This document shows positions 33,786-41,824 of a stretch of DNA of 64,000 nucleotides, one piece after another. The stretch comes from Streptomyces angustmyceticus (GTDB taxonomy: Bacteria > Actinomycetota > Actinomycetes > Streptomycetales > Streptomycetaceae): assembly GCF_019933235.1 (NCBI RefSeq), contig NZ_CP082945.1, positions 4,873,501-4,937,500 on the forward strand, in the 5' to 3' direction. The notes under the pieces are model-generated. The model was not told where the DNA came from and ran no database searches. It saw nothing but the letters and a program-made list of their open reading frames with translations. Position 1 is the first letter of the stretch. Every line of letters begins with the position of its first letter. The position numbers and the translations under genes were made by a program.

Positions 33786-33801
33786 TCAGCTCAGCCGCTC
33801 G
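33670..33801. repeat. 28-bp direct repeat duplicating the thiolase 3' end
   Basis: Bases 33670-33697 and 33774-33801 agree at 26 of 28 positions. The shared core is CTCAGCTCAGCCGCTCG. The right copy spans the thiolase stop codon and its last codons. The left copy lies in the spacer next to the hairpin. Confidence 0.85.
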
Positions 33802-35006
33802 ATGACCATCGCCATGCCCTGGCCGCCGCCCACGCACATCGTCTCCAGGCCGAACTGCTTGTCGTGCCACTGGAGGGAGTTGATGAGGGTGCCGGTGATG
33901 CGGGCGCCGGTCATGCCGAAGGGGTGGCCGACGGCGATGGCGCCGCCGTTGACGTTCAGGCGGTCCAGGTCGATGCCCAAGTCGCGGTAGGACGGAATGA
34001 CCTGGGCGGCGAACGCCTCGTTGATCTCGACCAGGTCGATGTCGGAGACCGAGAGGCCGGCCCGCCGCAGCGCCTGCTTGCTGGCCTCGACCGGGCCGTA
34101 GCCCATGATCTCGGGGGAGAGGCCGGAGACGCCGGTGGAGACGACCCGGGCCAGCGGGGTCAGGCCCAGCTCGCGCGCCTTGGTGTCGGACATGACGACC
34201 AGCGCGGCGGCGCCGTCGTTCAGTGGGCAGCAGTTGCCGGCGGTCACCAGGCCGTCGGGGCGGAAGACCGGCTTGAGGCCGGAGACGCCCTCGACGGTGA
34301 CGCCGGCGCGGGGGCCGTCGTCCTTGCTGACGACCGTGCCGTCGGGCAGCGTGACCGGGGTGATCTCCCGCTCCCAGAACCCGTCGTTGATCGCCTTCTC
34401 GGCGAGGTTCTGGGACCGGACGCCGAATTCGTCCATGTCCTGGCGGGTGACGCCCTTGAGGCGGGCGAGGTTCTCCGCGGTCTGGCCCATCGCGATGTAC
34501 GCGTCCGGGATCAGGCCGTCCTCGCGCGGGTCGTGCCAGTCGGAGCCCTCCTGCTCGGCGCGGGCCGCGGTGCGGGCCTCGGCGTCGGCGAAGAGCGGGT
34601 TGTGGGTGTCCGGCAGGCCGTCGGAGCTGCCCTTGACGCTGCGCGAGACGGTCTCGACGCCGGCCGAGATGAAGACGTCGCCCTCGCCGGCCTTGATGGC
34701 GTGCAGCGCCATGCGGGTCGTCTGGAGCGAGGAGGAACAGTAACGGGTGATGGTGCAGCCGGGGAGGTGGTCCATCCCCATCTGGACGGCCACGATGCGG
34801 CCGAGGTTGTGGCCCTGCTCGCCGCCGGGGAGGCCGCAGCCGAGCATCAGGTCGTCGATGTCCTTGGGGTCCAGCTCGGGGACCTTGGCGAGGGCGGCCT
34901 CGATGATCTTCGCGGTCAGGTCGTCCGGACGCAGGTCCTTGAGCGAGCCCTTGAAGGCGCGGCCGATCGGGGAGCGGGCGGCTGAGACGATCACGGCTTC
35001 GGGCAT
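33786..35006 (-). CDS. Acetyl-CoA C-acetyltransferase (thiolase)
   Basis: A 406-residue thiolase joining or cleaving acyl-CoA in fatty-acid or acetoacetyl-CoA metabolism. The nucleophilic Cys is in [16 protein letters not shown], the catalytic His in [16 protein letters not shown], and the second Cys in [20 protein letters not shown] (35009) and ATG (35006) are adjacent. ATG is preferred because GGAG lies seven bases upstream of it. A perfect 14-bp palindrome about 100 bases upstream may bind a TetR-type repressor. It appears to be a single gene. Confidence 0.95.
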   Translation of the reverse strand: MPEAVIVSAARSPIGRAFKGSLKDLRPDDLTAKIIEAALAKVPELDPKDIDDLMLGCGLPGGEQGHNLGRIVAVQMGMDHLPGCTITRYCSSSLQTTRMALHAIKAGEGDVFISAGVETVSRSVKGSSDGLPDTHNPLFADAEARTAARAEQEGSDWHDPREDGLIPDAYIAMGQTAENLARLKGVTRQDMDEFGVRSQNLAEKAINDGFWEREITPVTLPDGTVVSKDDGPRAGVTVEGVSGLKPVFRPDGLVTAGNCCPLNDGAAALVVMSDTKARELGLTPLARVVSTGVSGLSPEIMGYGPVEASKQALRRAGLSVSDIDLVEINEAFAAQVIPSYRDLGIDLDRLNVNGGAIAVGHPFGMTGARITGTLINSLQWHDKQFGLETMCVGGGQGMAMVIERLS

Positions 35007-35108
35007 CACACGGCTCCAAGTGCGCGGGAAAACGGCGGACTGTGAGGGAAGTTACCTGCACGTAGCGCTGAGGTCACGGGGTCCGCGCTGTGATGCGGGC
35101 CTCTTTTC

Positions 35109-35122
35109 TAAGCGCGCGCTTA
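35109..35122. promoter_or_regulatory. Perfect palindrome TAAGCGCGCGCTTA, candidate TetR-type operator
   Basis: A perfect 14-bp palindrome 103 bases upstream of the thiolase start, within the promoter region. Its AAGCG...CGCTT design is typical of TetR/AcrR operators in actinobacteria. No TetR gene lies in the window, so the regulator would act from elsewhere. Confidence 0.45.
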
Positions 35123-35131
35123 TGGCAACGG

Positions 35132-35164
35132 CGAGGGGCCGCGGGGTATTCCCGCGGCCCCTCG
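35132..35164 (-). terminator. Terminator after the SGNH hydrolase gene
   Basis: A perfect 14-base stem, CGAGGGGCCGCGGG with CCCGCGGCCCCTCG, around GTATT. It lies 37 bases past the SGNH gene stop on the minus strand. Confidence 0.8.
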
Positions 35165-35200
35165 GCCGGTGATCGGGACGCCGCCCCGGGGCGGCGTCGG

Positions 35201-36214
35201 TCAGCCGGTGACCGACGAGGGGTCCGCCGGGTCCGGCACCGGCAGCTGGCGGCGCCTGCGGTGTTTGAGCAGGGCCCAGGGCGCACGGGAGGCGGTGACC
35301 TCCGTGCCGCCCTCGGACGCCGCCTCGGCGGCCGCCTGCTCGACCGGCAGCAGCCCCTCGCCGCGTGCGGGCTCCGGCTGCTCCTTCTCCGGCCACAGGC
35401 CGAGCGAGGCGCACAGCGTCGGCAGGACGGCCATCGCCGCGGTGGCGTAGCCCTCGGCCGACGGGTGGTAGTTGTCCGGTCCGAACAGCTCCCGCGGGTT
35501 CGCCTCGAACTCGGGGCCGAGCAGATCGCCGAGCGAGACCGTACGGCCGCCGCTCTCCACCACCCCGATCGTCTGGGCGGCGGCGAGCTGCCGGGAGAGC
35601 CGCCGGGCCACCCAGCGCAACGGCTGGTAGACCGGTTCGATGGTGCCCAGGTCGGGGCAGGTGCCGACGACCACCTCGCAGCCCGCGGCGCGCAGCGTGC
35701 GCACCGCATCGGAGAGGTGGCGCACGGACTGCGCGAGCGGCATCCGGTGGGTGACGTCGTTCGCGCCGATCATGATCACGCAGACGTCCGGGACGTCCGC
35801 GCCGTCCGCGAGCATCAGCTCCACCTGGCGGGGCAGGTCGTCCGACTGCGCGCCGGGCAGCGCCACGTTGCGGAAGTCGACGGGCAGCTCGGACAGCGCG
35901 GCCAGGCCCGAGGCGAGCAGCGCGCCGGGGGTCTGGCGGGCGCGGTGGACGCCCTGGCCCGCGGCGGTGGAGTCGCCGAGGAAGCCCAGCCGCAGCGGCC
36001 GGCGGTCGGTGCGGTGGTCGAAGGCGGCGCCGTAGCGGCCGTCGGCGCACGGCGGAATGTCGCTGGAGCCGCCGACCGTACGGCGCGCCAGCCGGACCTC
36101 GGTCAGCAGCACACCGACCGCGGCCACCCCGAGCAGCCCGATCCCGCCGCCGCCGACAGCGGCGGCGGTCGCGATCCGCCGGGCCACTCTGGCCCTGGAC
36201 ATCGTCATCGGCAT
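35201..36214 (-). CDS. SGNH/GDSL-family hydrolase, membrane-anchored
   Basis: A 337-residue esterase/lipase-fold protein. An N-terminal hydrophobic segment (about residues 15-38, AAAVGGGGIGLLGVAAVGVL) is a signal anchor. The SGNH blocks are LGFLGDSTAAGQGV (nucleophile Ser), GAQSDDLP, IGANDVTH and DNYHPSAEGY (Asp/His), all intact. It likely acts outside the membrane on an acyl or acetyl ester, with the natural substrate unknown. ATG 36214 precedes two further in-frame ATGs. It is divergent from cystathionine beta-synthase. Confidence 0.9.
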   Translation of the reverse strand: MPMTMSRARVARRIATAAAVGGGGIGLLGVAAVGVLLTEVRLARRTVGGSSDIPPCADGRYGAAFDHRTDRRPLRLGFLGDSTAAGQGVHRARQTPGALLASGLAALSELPVDFRNVALPGAQSDDLPRQVELMLADGADVPDVCVIMIGANDVTHRMPLAQSVRHLSDAVRTLRAAGCEVVVGTCPDLGTIEPVYQPLRWVARRLSRQLAAAQTIGVVESGGRTVSLGDLLGPEFEANPRELFGPDNYHPSAEGYATAAMAVLPTLCASLGLWPEKEQPEPARGEGLLPVEQAAAEAASEGGTEVTASRAPWALLKHRRRRQLPVPDPADPSSVTG

Positions 36215-36410
36215 GGGCCGGGCACCTCCCCGCGCAGTGCGGGCGCGCCCCGGCCCGCGGCCCGGACGCGCTCATCGATCGGCACGAACTCCTACAACAG
36301 GGTGTTGCCCGTTCCCGCACGGAACGCAACGCACCCTTCCTCTAACGGACCCGGGCAATAGGCTGGCCGCACGGGCGCAGGAGAGCGTGCCCCCGACCGC
36401 GGAGACCACC

Positions 36411-37799
36411 GTGCAGTTTTACGATTCGATGATTGAGCTAGTCGGCAACACCCCGCTCGTGCGGCTCAACAACGTGACCAAGGGAATCCAGGCCACCGTC
36501 CTGGCGAAGGTCGAGTACTTCAACCCCGGCGGGTCGGTCAAGGACCGGATCGCCGTGCGGATGATCGAGGCCGCCGAGCAGTCGGGTGAGCTGCAGCCGG
36601 GCGGGACCATCGTCGAGCCGACATCCGGCAACACCGGTGTGGGCCTGGCGATCGTCGCCCAGCAAAAGGGTTACAAGTGCATCTTCGTCTGCCCGGACAA
36701 GGTGTCCACGGACAAGATCAACGTGCTGCGTGCCTACGGTGCCGAGGTGGTGGTCTGCCCGACCGCCGTCGACCCCGAGCACCCGGACTCGTACTACAAC
36801 GTCTCGGACCGGCTGGTGCGCGAGACGCCCGGTGCCTGGAAGCCGGACCAGTACAGCAACCCGAACAACCCGCGCTCCCACTACGAGAGCACCGGTCCCG
36901 AGCTGTGGGAGCAGACCGGGGGCCGGATCACCCACTTCGTGGCGGGCGTCGGCACCGGCGGCACGATCAGCGGCACCGGCCGCTATCTGAAGGACGCCAG
37001 TGACGGCAAGGTCAAGGTGATCGGCGCCGACCCGGAGGGCTCCGTCTACAGCGGCGGCTCCGGGCGCCCGTACCTGATCGAGGGCGTCGGCGAGGACTTC
37101 TGGCCGACGGCCTACGACCGCACCGTCGCGGACGAGATCGTGGCGGTCTCGGACAAGGACGCCTTCCAGATGACCCGGCGGCTCGCCAAGGAGGAGGGCC
37201 TGCTGGTCGGCGGCTCCTGCGGGATGGCCGTGGTGGGCGCGCTGGAGGTCGCGGCGAAGCTCGGCCCCGACGACGTGGTGGTCGTGCTGCTGCCGGACAG
37301 CGGCCGCGGCTACCTCTCCAAGATCTTCAACGACGAGTGGATGGCCGACTACGGCTTCCTGGAGGAGGGCGGCGCCGCCGCCCGGGTCGGCGAGGTGCTG
37401 GAGCACAAGGAGGGCGCGCTGCCCTCGCTGGTCCACATGCACCCGGAGGAGACCGTCGGCGAGGCGATCGAGGTGCTGCGCGAGTACGGCGTCTCGCAGA
37501 TGCCGATCGTCAAGCCGGGCGCCGGGCACCCCGACGTGATGGCCGCGGAGGTCGTCGGCTCGGTCGTCGAGCGCGAGCTGCTCGACGCGCTGTTCACCCA
37601 GCGCGCCTCGCTGACCGACCCGCTGGAGAAGCACATGTGCCCGCCGCTGCCGCAGGTCGGCTCCGGCGAGCCGGTCGCCGACCTGATGGCGGTCCTGGAG
37701 AGCGCGGACGCGGCGATCGTCCTCGTCGAGGGCAAGCCGAAGGGCGTGGTCAGCCGGCAGGACCTGCTGGCCTACCTGGCGCGCGAGGCCGGCAAGTAG
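36411..37799 (+). CDS. Cystathionine beta-synthase
   Basis: A PLP enzyme that joins serine and homocysteine to cystathionine. The PLP Lys is in FNPGGSVKDRIAVRM, the phosphate-binding loop in GVGTGGTISGTG, and PTSGNTGVGLA is the substrate loop. It is 462 residues long. The C-terminal about 130 residues form a pair of CBS domains (VGEAIEVLREYGVSQMPIVK, then VSRQDLLAYLAREAGK), which distinguishes it from short CysK proteins and suggests ligand regulation. GTG 36411 has GGAG seven bases upstream. Confidence 0.94.
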   Translation: MQFYDSMIELVGNTPLVRLNNVTKGIQATVLAKVEYFNPGGSVKDRIAVRMIEAAEQSGELQPGGTIVEPTSGNTGVGLAIVAQQKGYKCIFVCPDKVSTDKINVLRAYGAEVVVCPTAVDPEHPDSYYNVSDRLVRETPGAWKPDQYSNPNNPRSHYESTGPELWEQTGGRITHFVAGVGTGGTISGTGRYLKDASDGKVKVIGADPEGSVYSGGSGRPYLIEGVGEDFWPTAYDRTVADEIVAVSDKDAFQMTRRLAKEEGLLVGGSCGMAVVGALEVAAKLGPDDVVVVLLPDSGRGYLSKIFNDEWMADYGFLEEGGAAARVGEVLEHKEGALPSLVHMHPEETVGEAIEVLREYGVSQMPIVKPGAGHPDVMAAEVVGSVVERELLDALFTQRASLTDPLEKHMCPPLPQVGSGEPVADLMAVLESADAAIVLVEGKPKGVVSRQDLLAYLAREAGK

Positions 37800-37807
37800 C
37801 GGCGGCT

Positions 37808-37856
37808 CCGGCGGCCGGGGCGCGGGGCGGCGACTGCCCCGCGCCCCGGCCGCCGG
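37808..37856 (+). terminator. Very strong terminator after cystathionine beta-synthase
   Basis: A 21-base perfect stem with the arms at 37808-37828 and 37836-37856, starting CCGGCGGCCGGGG, and a 7-base loop. It begins eight bases after the stop codon. The remaining sequence to 38141 shows no gene. Confidence 0.85.
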
Positions 37857-38141
37857 CCGTTTCGCGCACCCGGCGCGGCGTCAAGTGGCCGCCGGGAAAC
37901 GGTCCGTCGGCGCACGGTGTACGGAGGCGTCATCTGCGCGCAGCACGGGCTTAACACGCGTCGGGCACAGTGAGGACACGGCGACAAGGACCTCCGGAGC
38001 GGCTCCCGGACCTCCGGTCGCCACCGGATGCGACGACCGGCTTCACCCCGGTACGCGTCCCTTGCGGGGACCGCCGTCGTCCCGCCCCCGGCAGCGCCGG
38101 GGTGCGGCGGTCCCCGCAACATCCGGCTCCCGCCGCGGACT

Positions 38142-38573
38142 TCAGCCCGCCGGGCCCCGCGGGTGCGGTGCCGCGCCGTCGCGGCTCGTGCCCGGGCGCG
38201 GCAGCCGGCGCGCGCCGCCGCTCTGTACGGCGTTGACGCCGACGATCCCGGCCCAGCACAGCAGCAGCCCCACGTCCCCGGCGTACGCCGCGGCGATCGC
38301 GGACAGCGGCACCGCCAGCACCAGCGAGAACGCGGCGAACCCGAAGCGTTCCCACATGCCCCGGGCGTCGCCGCCGGGGCGCGGCGGCCGGGCGCCGCGG
38401 GCCACCTGCACCTGCTGCTCGGCGAGTTGCCGGCGCACCCGCTGCTCGACGCCGCGGTCCAGCTTCTCCAGGAAGGACTCCAGGAGTTCCGCCTCGTACT
38501 CCGGCCCCAGCTCCTTGCGCGTCTGGAGGGTCGCGTCGAGTTCCTTGCGCAGCTCGGGGTCGTGTGTCGCCAT
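38142..38573 (-). CDS. Small two-helix membrane protein
   Basis: A 143-residue protein of unknown function. The cytoplasmic N-terminal half is strongly charged and helical (DPELRKELDATLQTRKELG, then SFLEKLDRGVEQRVRRQLAE). Two adjacent membrane helices follow (FAAFSLVLAVPLSAIAAAYA and VGLLLCWAGIVGVNAV). ATG 38573 opens it. The larger frame on the same strand is a shadow of the permease gene. It follows the NCS1 permease by 41 bases and may be co-transcribed with it. Confidence 0.8.
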   Translation of the reverse strand: MATHDPELRKELDATLQTRKELGPEYEAELLESFLEKLDRGVEQRVRRQLAEQQVQVARGARPPRPGGDARGMWERFGFAAFSLVLAVPLSAIAAAYAGDVGLLLCWAGIVGVNAVQSGGARRLPRPGTSRDGAAPHPRGPAG

Positions 38574-38614
38574 GCCGCCGAGAATACGGACGCCGGGCGC
38601 CGGGCGCGGTAGGG

Positions 38615-40027
38615 CTAACCCCCGGATCCGACGGTGTGCGGGTCCTCCCGGGGCGCCGCCGGCCATGCGGTGCGCGCGGTGTCGCGGCGGGCGGTGAGCC
38701 AGTACAGGACGGCCGGCACGGCGAGCCCCACCAGCCAGGAGACGTCGGCGCCGCCGAGCGGTTCGACCAAGGGGCCGGTGTAGAAGTGCGTGGCCAGGAA
38801 CGGGAGCTGGGCGAGCACCCCGGCGGCGTAGACCGCCAGCGCCGGGACGTTCCAGGCGCCGTAGCGTCCCGTGGGGTCGCTGAGCGCCGGGATGTCGTAG
38901 CGCTCCTTGGAGATCAGGTAGTAGTCGACGAGATTGACGGCCGACCAGGGCGTGAAGAAGGTCAGCAGGAAGAGCAGGAAGTCCTTGAAGGACGTCAGGA
39001 ACGAGTCCTTGCCCAGGAGGGCGACCGCCGTGCCGGCCACCATGATCCCGGCGATGTACGCGGAGCGGCCGCGCGGGGAGAGGGTGCGCTGCCCGCGGAA
39101 GCCGCTGACGCTGGTGACCAGCGACATGAACCCGCCATAGGTGTTGAGGATGTTGATGGTGAGTTTGCCCAGGGCGATGACGAAGTAGAGGCACGAGGCG
39201 ATCAGGCCGGTGCCGCCCAGGCCGACGAGGTAGCCGACCTCGTGCCCGACGAACGCCCCGGGCGCCGCGGCGGCGGCCAGCGCGCCGAACGTCATCGACC
39301 ACTGCGAGCCGAGCACCGAGCCGGACAGCGTCCACCAGAACGTGGCGCGCGCCGAGGTGTGCCGCGGCAGGTAGCGCGAGTAGTCGGCGACGTACGGGCC
39401 GAACGCCAGCTGCCAGGAGGCCGACAGCGAGACGGCCAGCAGGAAGACCGGCAGCCCGAAACGGTGGTCGGCCAGGAGCGTGCCGAGGTCGGTGCGCTGC
39501 AGCAGCCGGATGCCGAGGTAGACGAAGGCCAGCGCGCAGATCAGGCCGGTGACCCTGCCGAGGGTGTGGATCAGGCGGTAGCCCACCGCCGCGGCGACGG
39601 CGGTGACCGCGGCGAACAGCACGATGCCCGGTGTCTCGCCGAGGTGCGTCAGCTCGCCGACCGCCTGCCCGGCCAGGACGCTGCCGCTGGCGAAGAACCC
39701 GATGTACATCACGATGACCAGCGCCAGCGGGACCACCGCGCCGCGCACCCCGAACTGAGCCCGCGAGGTGATCATCTGCGGCAGGCCCAGCCGCGGCCCC
39801 TGGGCGGAGTGCAGCGCCATCACCGCGCCGCCCAGGAGGTTGCCGAGCAGCAGCCCGATCAGCGACCAGAAGGCGTTCGCCCCGAAGACGACGGCCAGCG
39901 CGCCGGTGATGACGGCGGTGATCTGGAGGTTGGCGCCCAGCCAGAGCGTGAACTGGCTGACCGCGCTGCCGTGCCGTTCGTCGTCGGGGACGACGTCGAT
40001 GGAACGCCTTTCGACCACACCTGCCAT
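38615..40027 (-). CDS. NCS1-family nucleobase/hydantoin-type permease
   Basis: A 470-residue secondary transporter with about 12 helices. The NCS1 pattern is seen in SQFTLWLGANLQITAVITGA (helix 1), PQMITSRAQFGVRG, and SWQLAFGPYVADYSRYLP. The family carries cytosine, uracil, allantoin, hydantoins or purines with Na+ or H+. The substrate cannot be read here. ATG 40027 follows a compact promoter region that shares a long element with the OpuC-type operon 7.6 kb away. Co-regulation with it and with hutU is the most useful clue to its substrate. Confidence 0.9.
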   Translation of the reverse strand: MAGVVERRSIDVVPDDERHGSAVSQFTLWLGANLQITAVITGALAVVFGANAFWSLIGLLLGNLLGGAVMALHSAQGPRLGLPQMITSRAQFGVRGAVVPLALVIVMYIGFFASGSVLAGQAVGELTHLGETPGIVLFAAVTAVAAAVGYRLIHTLGRVTGLICALAFVYLGIRLLQRTDLGTLLADHRFGLPVFLLAVSLSASWQLAFGPYVADYSRYLPRHTSARATFWWTLSGSVLGSQWSMTFGALAAAAAPGAFVGHEVGYLVGLGGTGLIASCLYFVIALGKLTINILNTYGGFMSLVTSVSGFRGQRTLSPRGRSAYIAGIMVAGTAVALLGKDSFLTSFKDFLLFLLTFFTPWSAVNLVDYYLISKERYDIPALSDPTGRYGAWNVPALAVYAAGVLAQLPFLATHFYTGPLVEPLGGADVSWLVGLAVPAVLYWLTARRDTARTAWPAAPREDPHTVGSGG

Positions 40028-40051
40028 GAGCCCGCCTCGCGTCGCCGCTGT

Positions 40052-40100
40052 ATGGATTCATGCAGGATCGATGGCGATGAATGGAAGGTCAATAGGCGGT
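40052..40100 (-). promoter_or_regulatory. NCS1 permease promoter with shared TTGAC..ATTCA element
   Basis: Read on the minus strand: TTGACC (40092-40087), 17 bases, GATCCT (40069-40064), then CTGCATGA. CATTCA lies three bases after the -35. The same arrangement, with about 37 of 48 aligned bases equal allowing small gaps, occurs before the OpuC-type operon (47641-47698). The -35 box ends 60 bases from the start codon here and 59 there. Confidence 0.7.
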
Positions 40101-40125
40101 GGCCGATTCGTGGTGACGGGGCCGG

Positions 40126-40683
40126 TCAGACCGTGGCCGGCCCGCCGGCCGGGCGGAGTTCGTCCGCGTACGAGACCGAGACCCGCCGCATCAGACCGTC
40201 CTCGGTGATGTCGTACTGGCCCAGCCGCCACAACGGCGGCGAGTAGGCGTGCACCGACACCGCGTCGTCGCTCGCGCCGGTCAGCCGGTGGATGTGGTCC
40301 GGGCCGAAGCAGAAGGAGGCGCCCGCGCCGACCGTGGTGGCCAGGTGCGCGCCGCCGATGCGGGGGTTGGACTCGGTCAGCTCGCCCTGGACCACGCGGA
40401 CCGCCCCGGAGGAGAGGTCGTGGTCGTGCCAGCCGGTGTCGTTCCGCCGGGTCCAGCACAGCAGCCAGACGTCCACGAACTCGTCGCGGTGCAGGGAGGC
40501 GTAGTGGCGCTCGGTGTCCGAGAAGGCGACCTGTTCGCGCCACAGGTCCGGGCGGGTGGCGAGCGCCTCCACCAGGGCCTGCAGCTCGCGCTTGTCGAGG
40601 TTGCGTGCGGGCAGTGCGGAGAACGGCTCCTCGCCGTCGGGGACCTCGCGGGCGGTGGCGGCCAGGGAGGTGCGGTACGTCAT
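40126..40683 (-). CDS. Cysteine-dioxygenase-family cupin
   Basis: A 185-residue non-heme iron thiol dioxygenase of the bacterial CDO/cupin family. Metal ligands are expected in TGWHDHDLSSGAVRVVQGEL (two His) and in FGPDHIHRLTG (third His). The family WLLCWTRRNDTGWHDH segment is clear. It would oxidise cysteine or another small thiol to the sulfinate. ATG 40683 overlaps the upstream amidohydrolase stop by four bases and has AAAGGAG upstream. Whether the true substrate is cysteine is open, since close relatives use 3-mercaptopropionate and similar thiols. Confidence 0.9.
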   Translation of the reverse strand: MTYRTSLAATAREVPDGEEPFSALPARNLDKRELQALVEALATRPDLWREQVAFSDTERHYASLHRDEFVDVWLLCWTRRNDTGWHDHDLSSGAVRVVQGELTESNPRIGGAHLATTVGAGASFCFGPDHIHRLTGASDDAVSVHAYSPPLWRLGQYDITEDGLMRRVSVSYADELRPAGGPATV

Positions 40684-41597
40684 GGGCGGGCTCCTTTCGT
40701 CGGGCCCAGCAGGCGGGCCGGGTTGGCGGTGCGCAGGGCGTGGAGGGCGGCCCGTGCCCCGAGGTCGGGGAGGACGGGCTCGGCGTAGGGGCGGTCGCTG
40801 CCGCTGACGACGACGTCGATGCCGGCGGCCCGGACGAGCGCGTCGACCGCGCGGGTGCCGTACGACGACGTCTCGTAGAACGCCCGGCAGTCCACCCGGG
40901 CGCGCTCCCGGCCGCCGCCGCGGGCCACCAGCCGCTCGCCGTGCAGCGGCGCCAGGCCCGCCAGGGCCGCGAAGCAGACCCGCAGCTCCGGGTGGCGCGG
41001 CCGGCCGAAGGCGCGGAAGGCGAACCAGGAGGCGTGCAGCTGCTGGACGTACGGGACCAGGGCCGGCCACCAGGCGGGCGCGTTCCCCTCGGCGGGCGGG
41101 GCCGGGCCGGGGTGGACGAACAGCGGCGCGTCCTGCTCGGCGGCGGCGTCCAGCAGCGGCGCGCAGCGGGCCCATCCGGCGGCGTCGAGCAGGGCGGTGG
41201 CGGGCAGTTGCAGGCCCACGCAGCCGCGGGCCAGCTCGCGCCGCAGCGCGTCGGCGTCCGGTTCCGGCGCGGACAGGCAGGCGGCGGCCCAGACGCCGAA
41301 GGGCGCGGGGAGGTCCAGCGCGCCGTCGTGGAACGCGGCGAGCAGCGGCGCGGCCTCCGCGGGCGGCAGGTGTTCGATGCCGAGCGGGCTGGAGAGCGAG
41401 ATGAGGGCCAGGTCGAGGCCGTCGGCGCGGGCGAGCCGGGCGCGGGCCGCGATGTCGTGGTCGGCGGGGTCGACGGCGTACGGGGGTTCGCCCGGCAGGT
41501 GCAGCGTCCAGCCGTCCAGCCGCGGCGGCGCGCCGCGGGCCCGCAGCAGCGCGAGGAACTCGGGCGGCCAGAGGTGCTGGTGGACGTCGGTGGGCAC
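40680..41597 (-). CDS. Amidohydrolase (amidohydrolase_2) family protein
   Basis: A 305-residue TIM-barrel metal-dependent hydrolase or decarboxylase of the ACMSD-like amidohydrolase_2 family. The N-terminal TDVHQHLWPPEF supplies the HxH metal pair. FVHPGPAPP carries a barrel His, and VSGSDRPYAEP near the end carries the last-strand Asp. GTG 41597 has GGGAGG upstream. It forms a coupled two-gene operon (ATGA overlap) with the cupin dioxygenase and is divergent from a LacI regulator across a large inverted repeat. Substrate is unknown. Confidence 0.85.
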   Translation of the reverse strand: MPTDVHQHLWPPEFLALLRARGAPPRLDGWTLHLPGEPPYAVDPADHDIAARARLARADGLDLALISLSSPLGIEHLPPAEAAPLLAAFHDGALDLPAPFGVWAAACLSAPEPDADALRRELARGCVGLQLPATALLDAAGWARCAPLLDAAAEQDAPLFVHPGPAPPAEGNAPAWWPALVPYVQQLHASWFAFRAFGRPRHPELRVCFAALAGLAPLHGERLVARGGGRERARVDCRAFYETSSYGTRAVDALVRAAGIDVVVSGSDRPYAEPVLPDLGARAALHALRTANPARLLGPTKGARP

Positions 41598-41659
41598 GGG
41601 CCTCCCTCGGGGCGCGGGGCGGTCGTCGGGGTGGCGCGGGTGGGGTCTCCCGTGCCTTG

Positions 41660-41706
41660 AACCGTTTCACTTAACCGCTTAACTGATACGTTTAAGTGAA
41701 ACGGTT
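41660..41706. promoter_or_regulatory. 47-bp inverted repeat, likely LacI-family operator
   Basis: Arms AACCGTTTCACTTAA (41660-41674) and TTAAGTGAAACGGTT (41692-41706) match perfectly around 17 bases that themselves contain GCTTAAC. The right arm also overlaps palindrome CGGTTAACCG (41702-41711). It sits between the amidohydrolase operon and the lacI-type gene and is a local AT-rich island. Auto- and operon regulation by that LacI protein is the natural reading. Confidence 0.7.
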
Positions 41707-41824
41707 AACCGAGGGTGCTGTCAAGGTCCTGCCGCGTCCCCGGGCGGGGCCGCCGGGGCCCCGCGCCGCCGGGGAGCCCGGATCGTGCCCGGCTGGCGGG
41801 CCCTCCTTGGGTAGGCTTCCGGGC

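Noticed and set aside
38142-40061. Single 639-codon minus-strand gene
   Set aside because: The frame joins a small membrane protein gene to a shadow of the NCS1 permease, which is clearly coded in a different phase.
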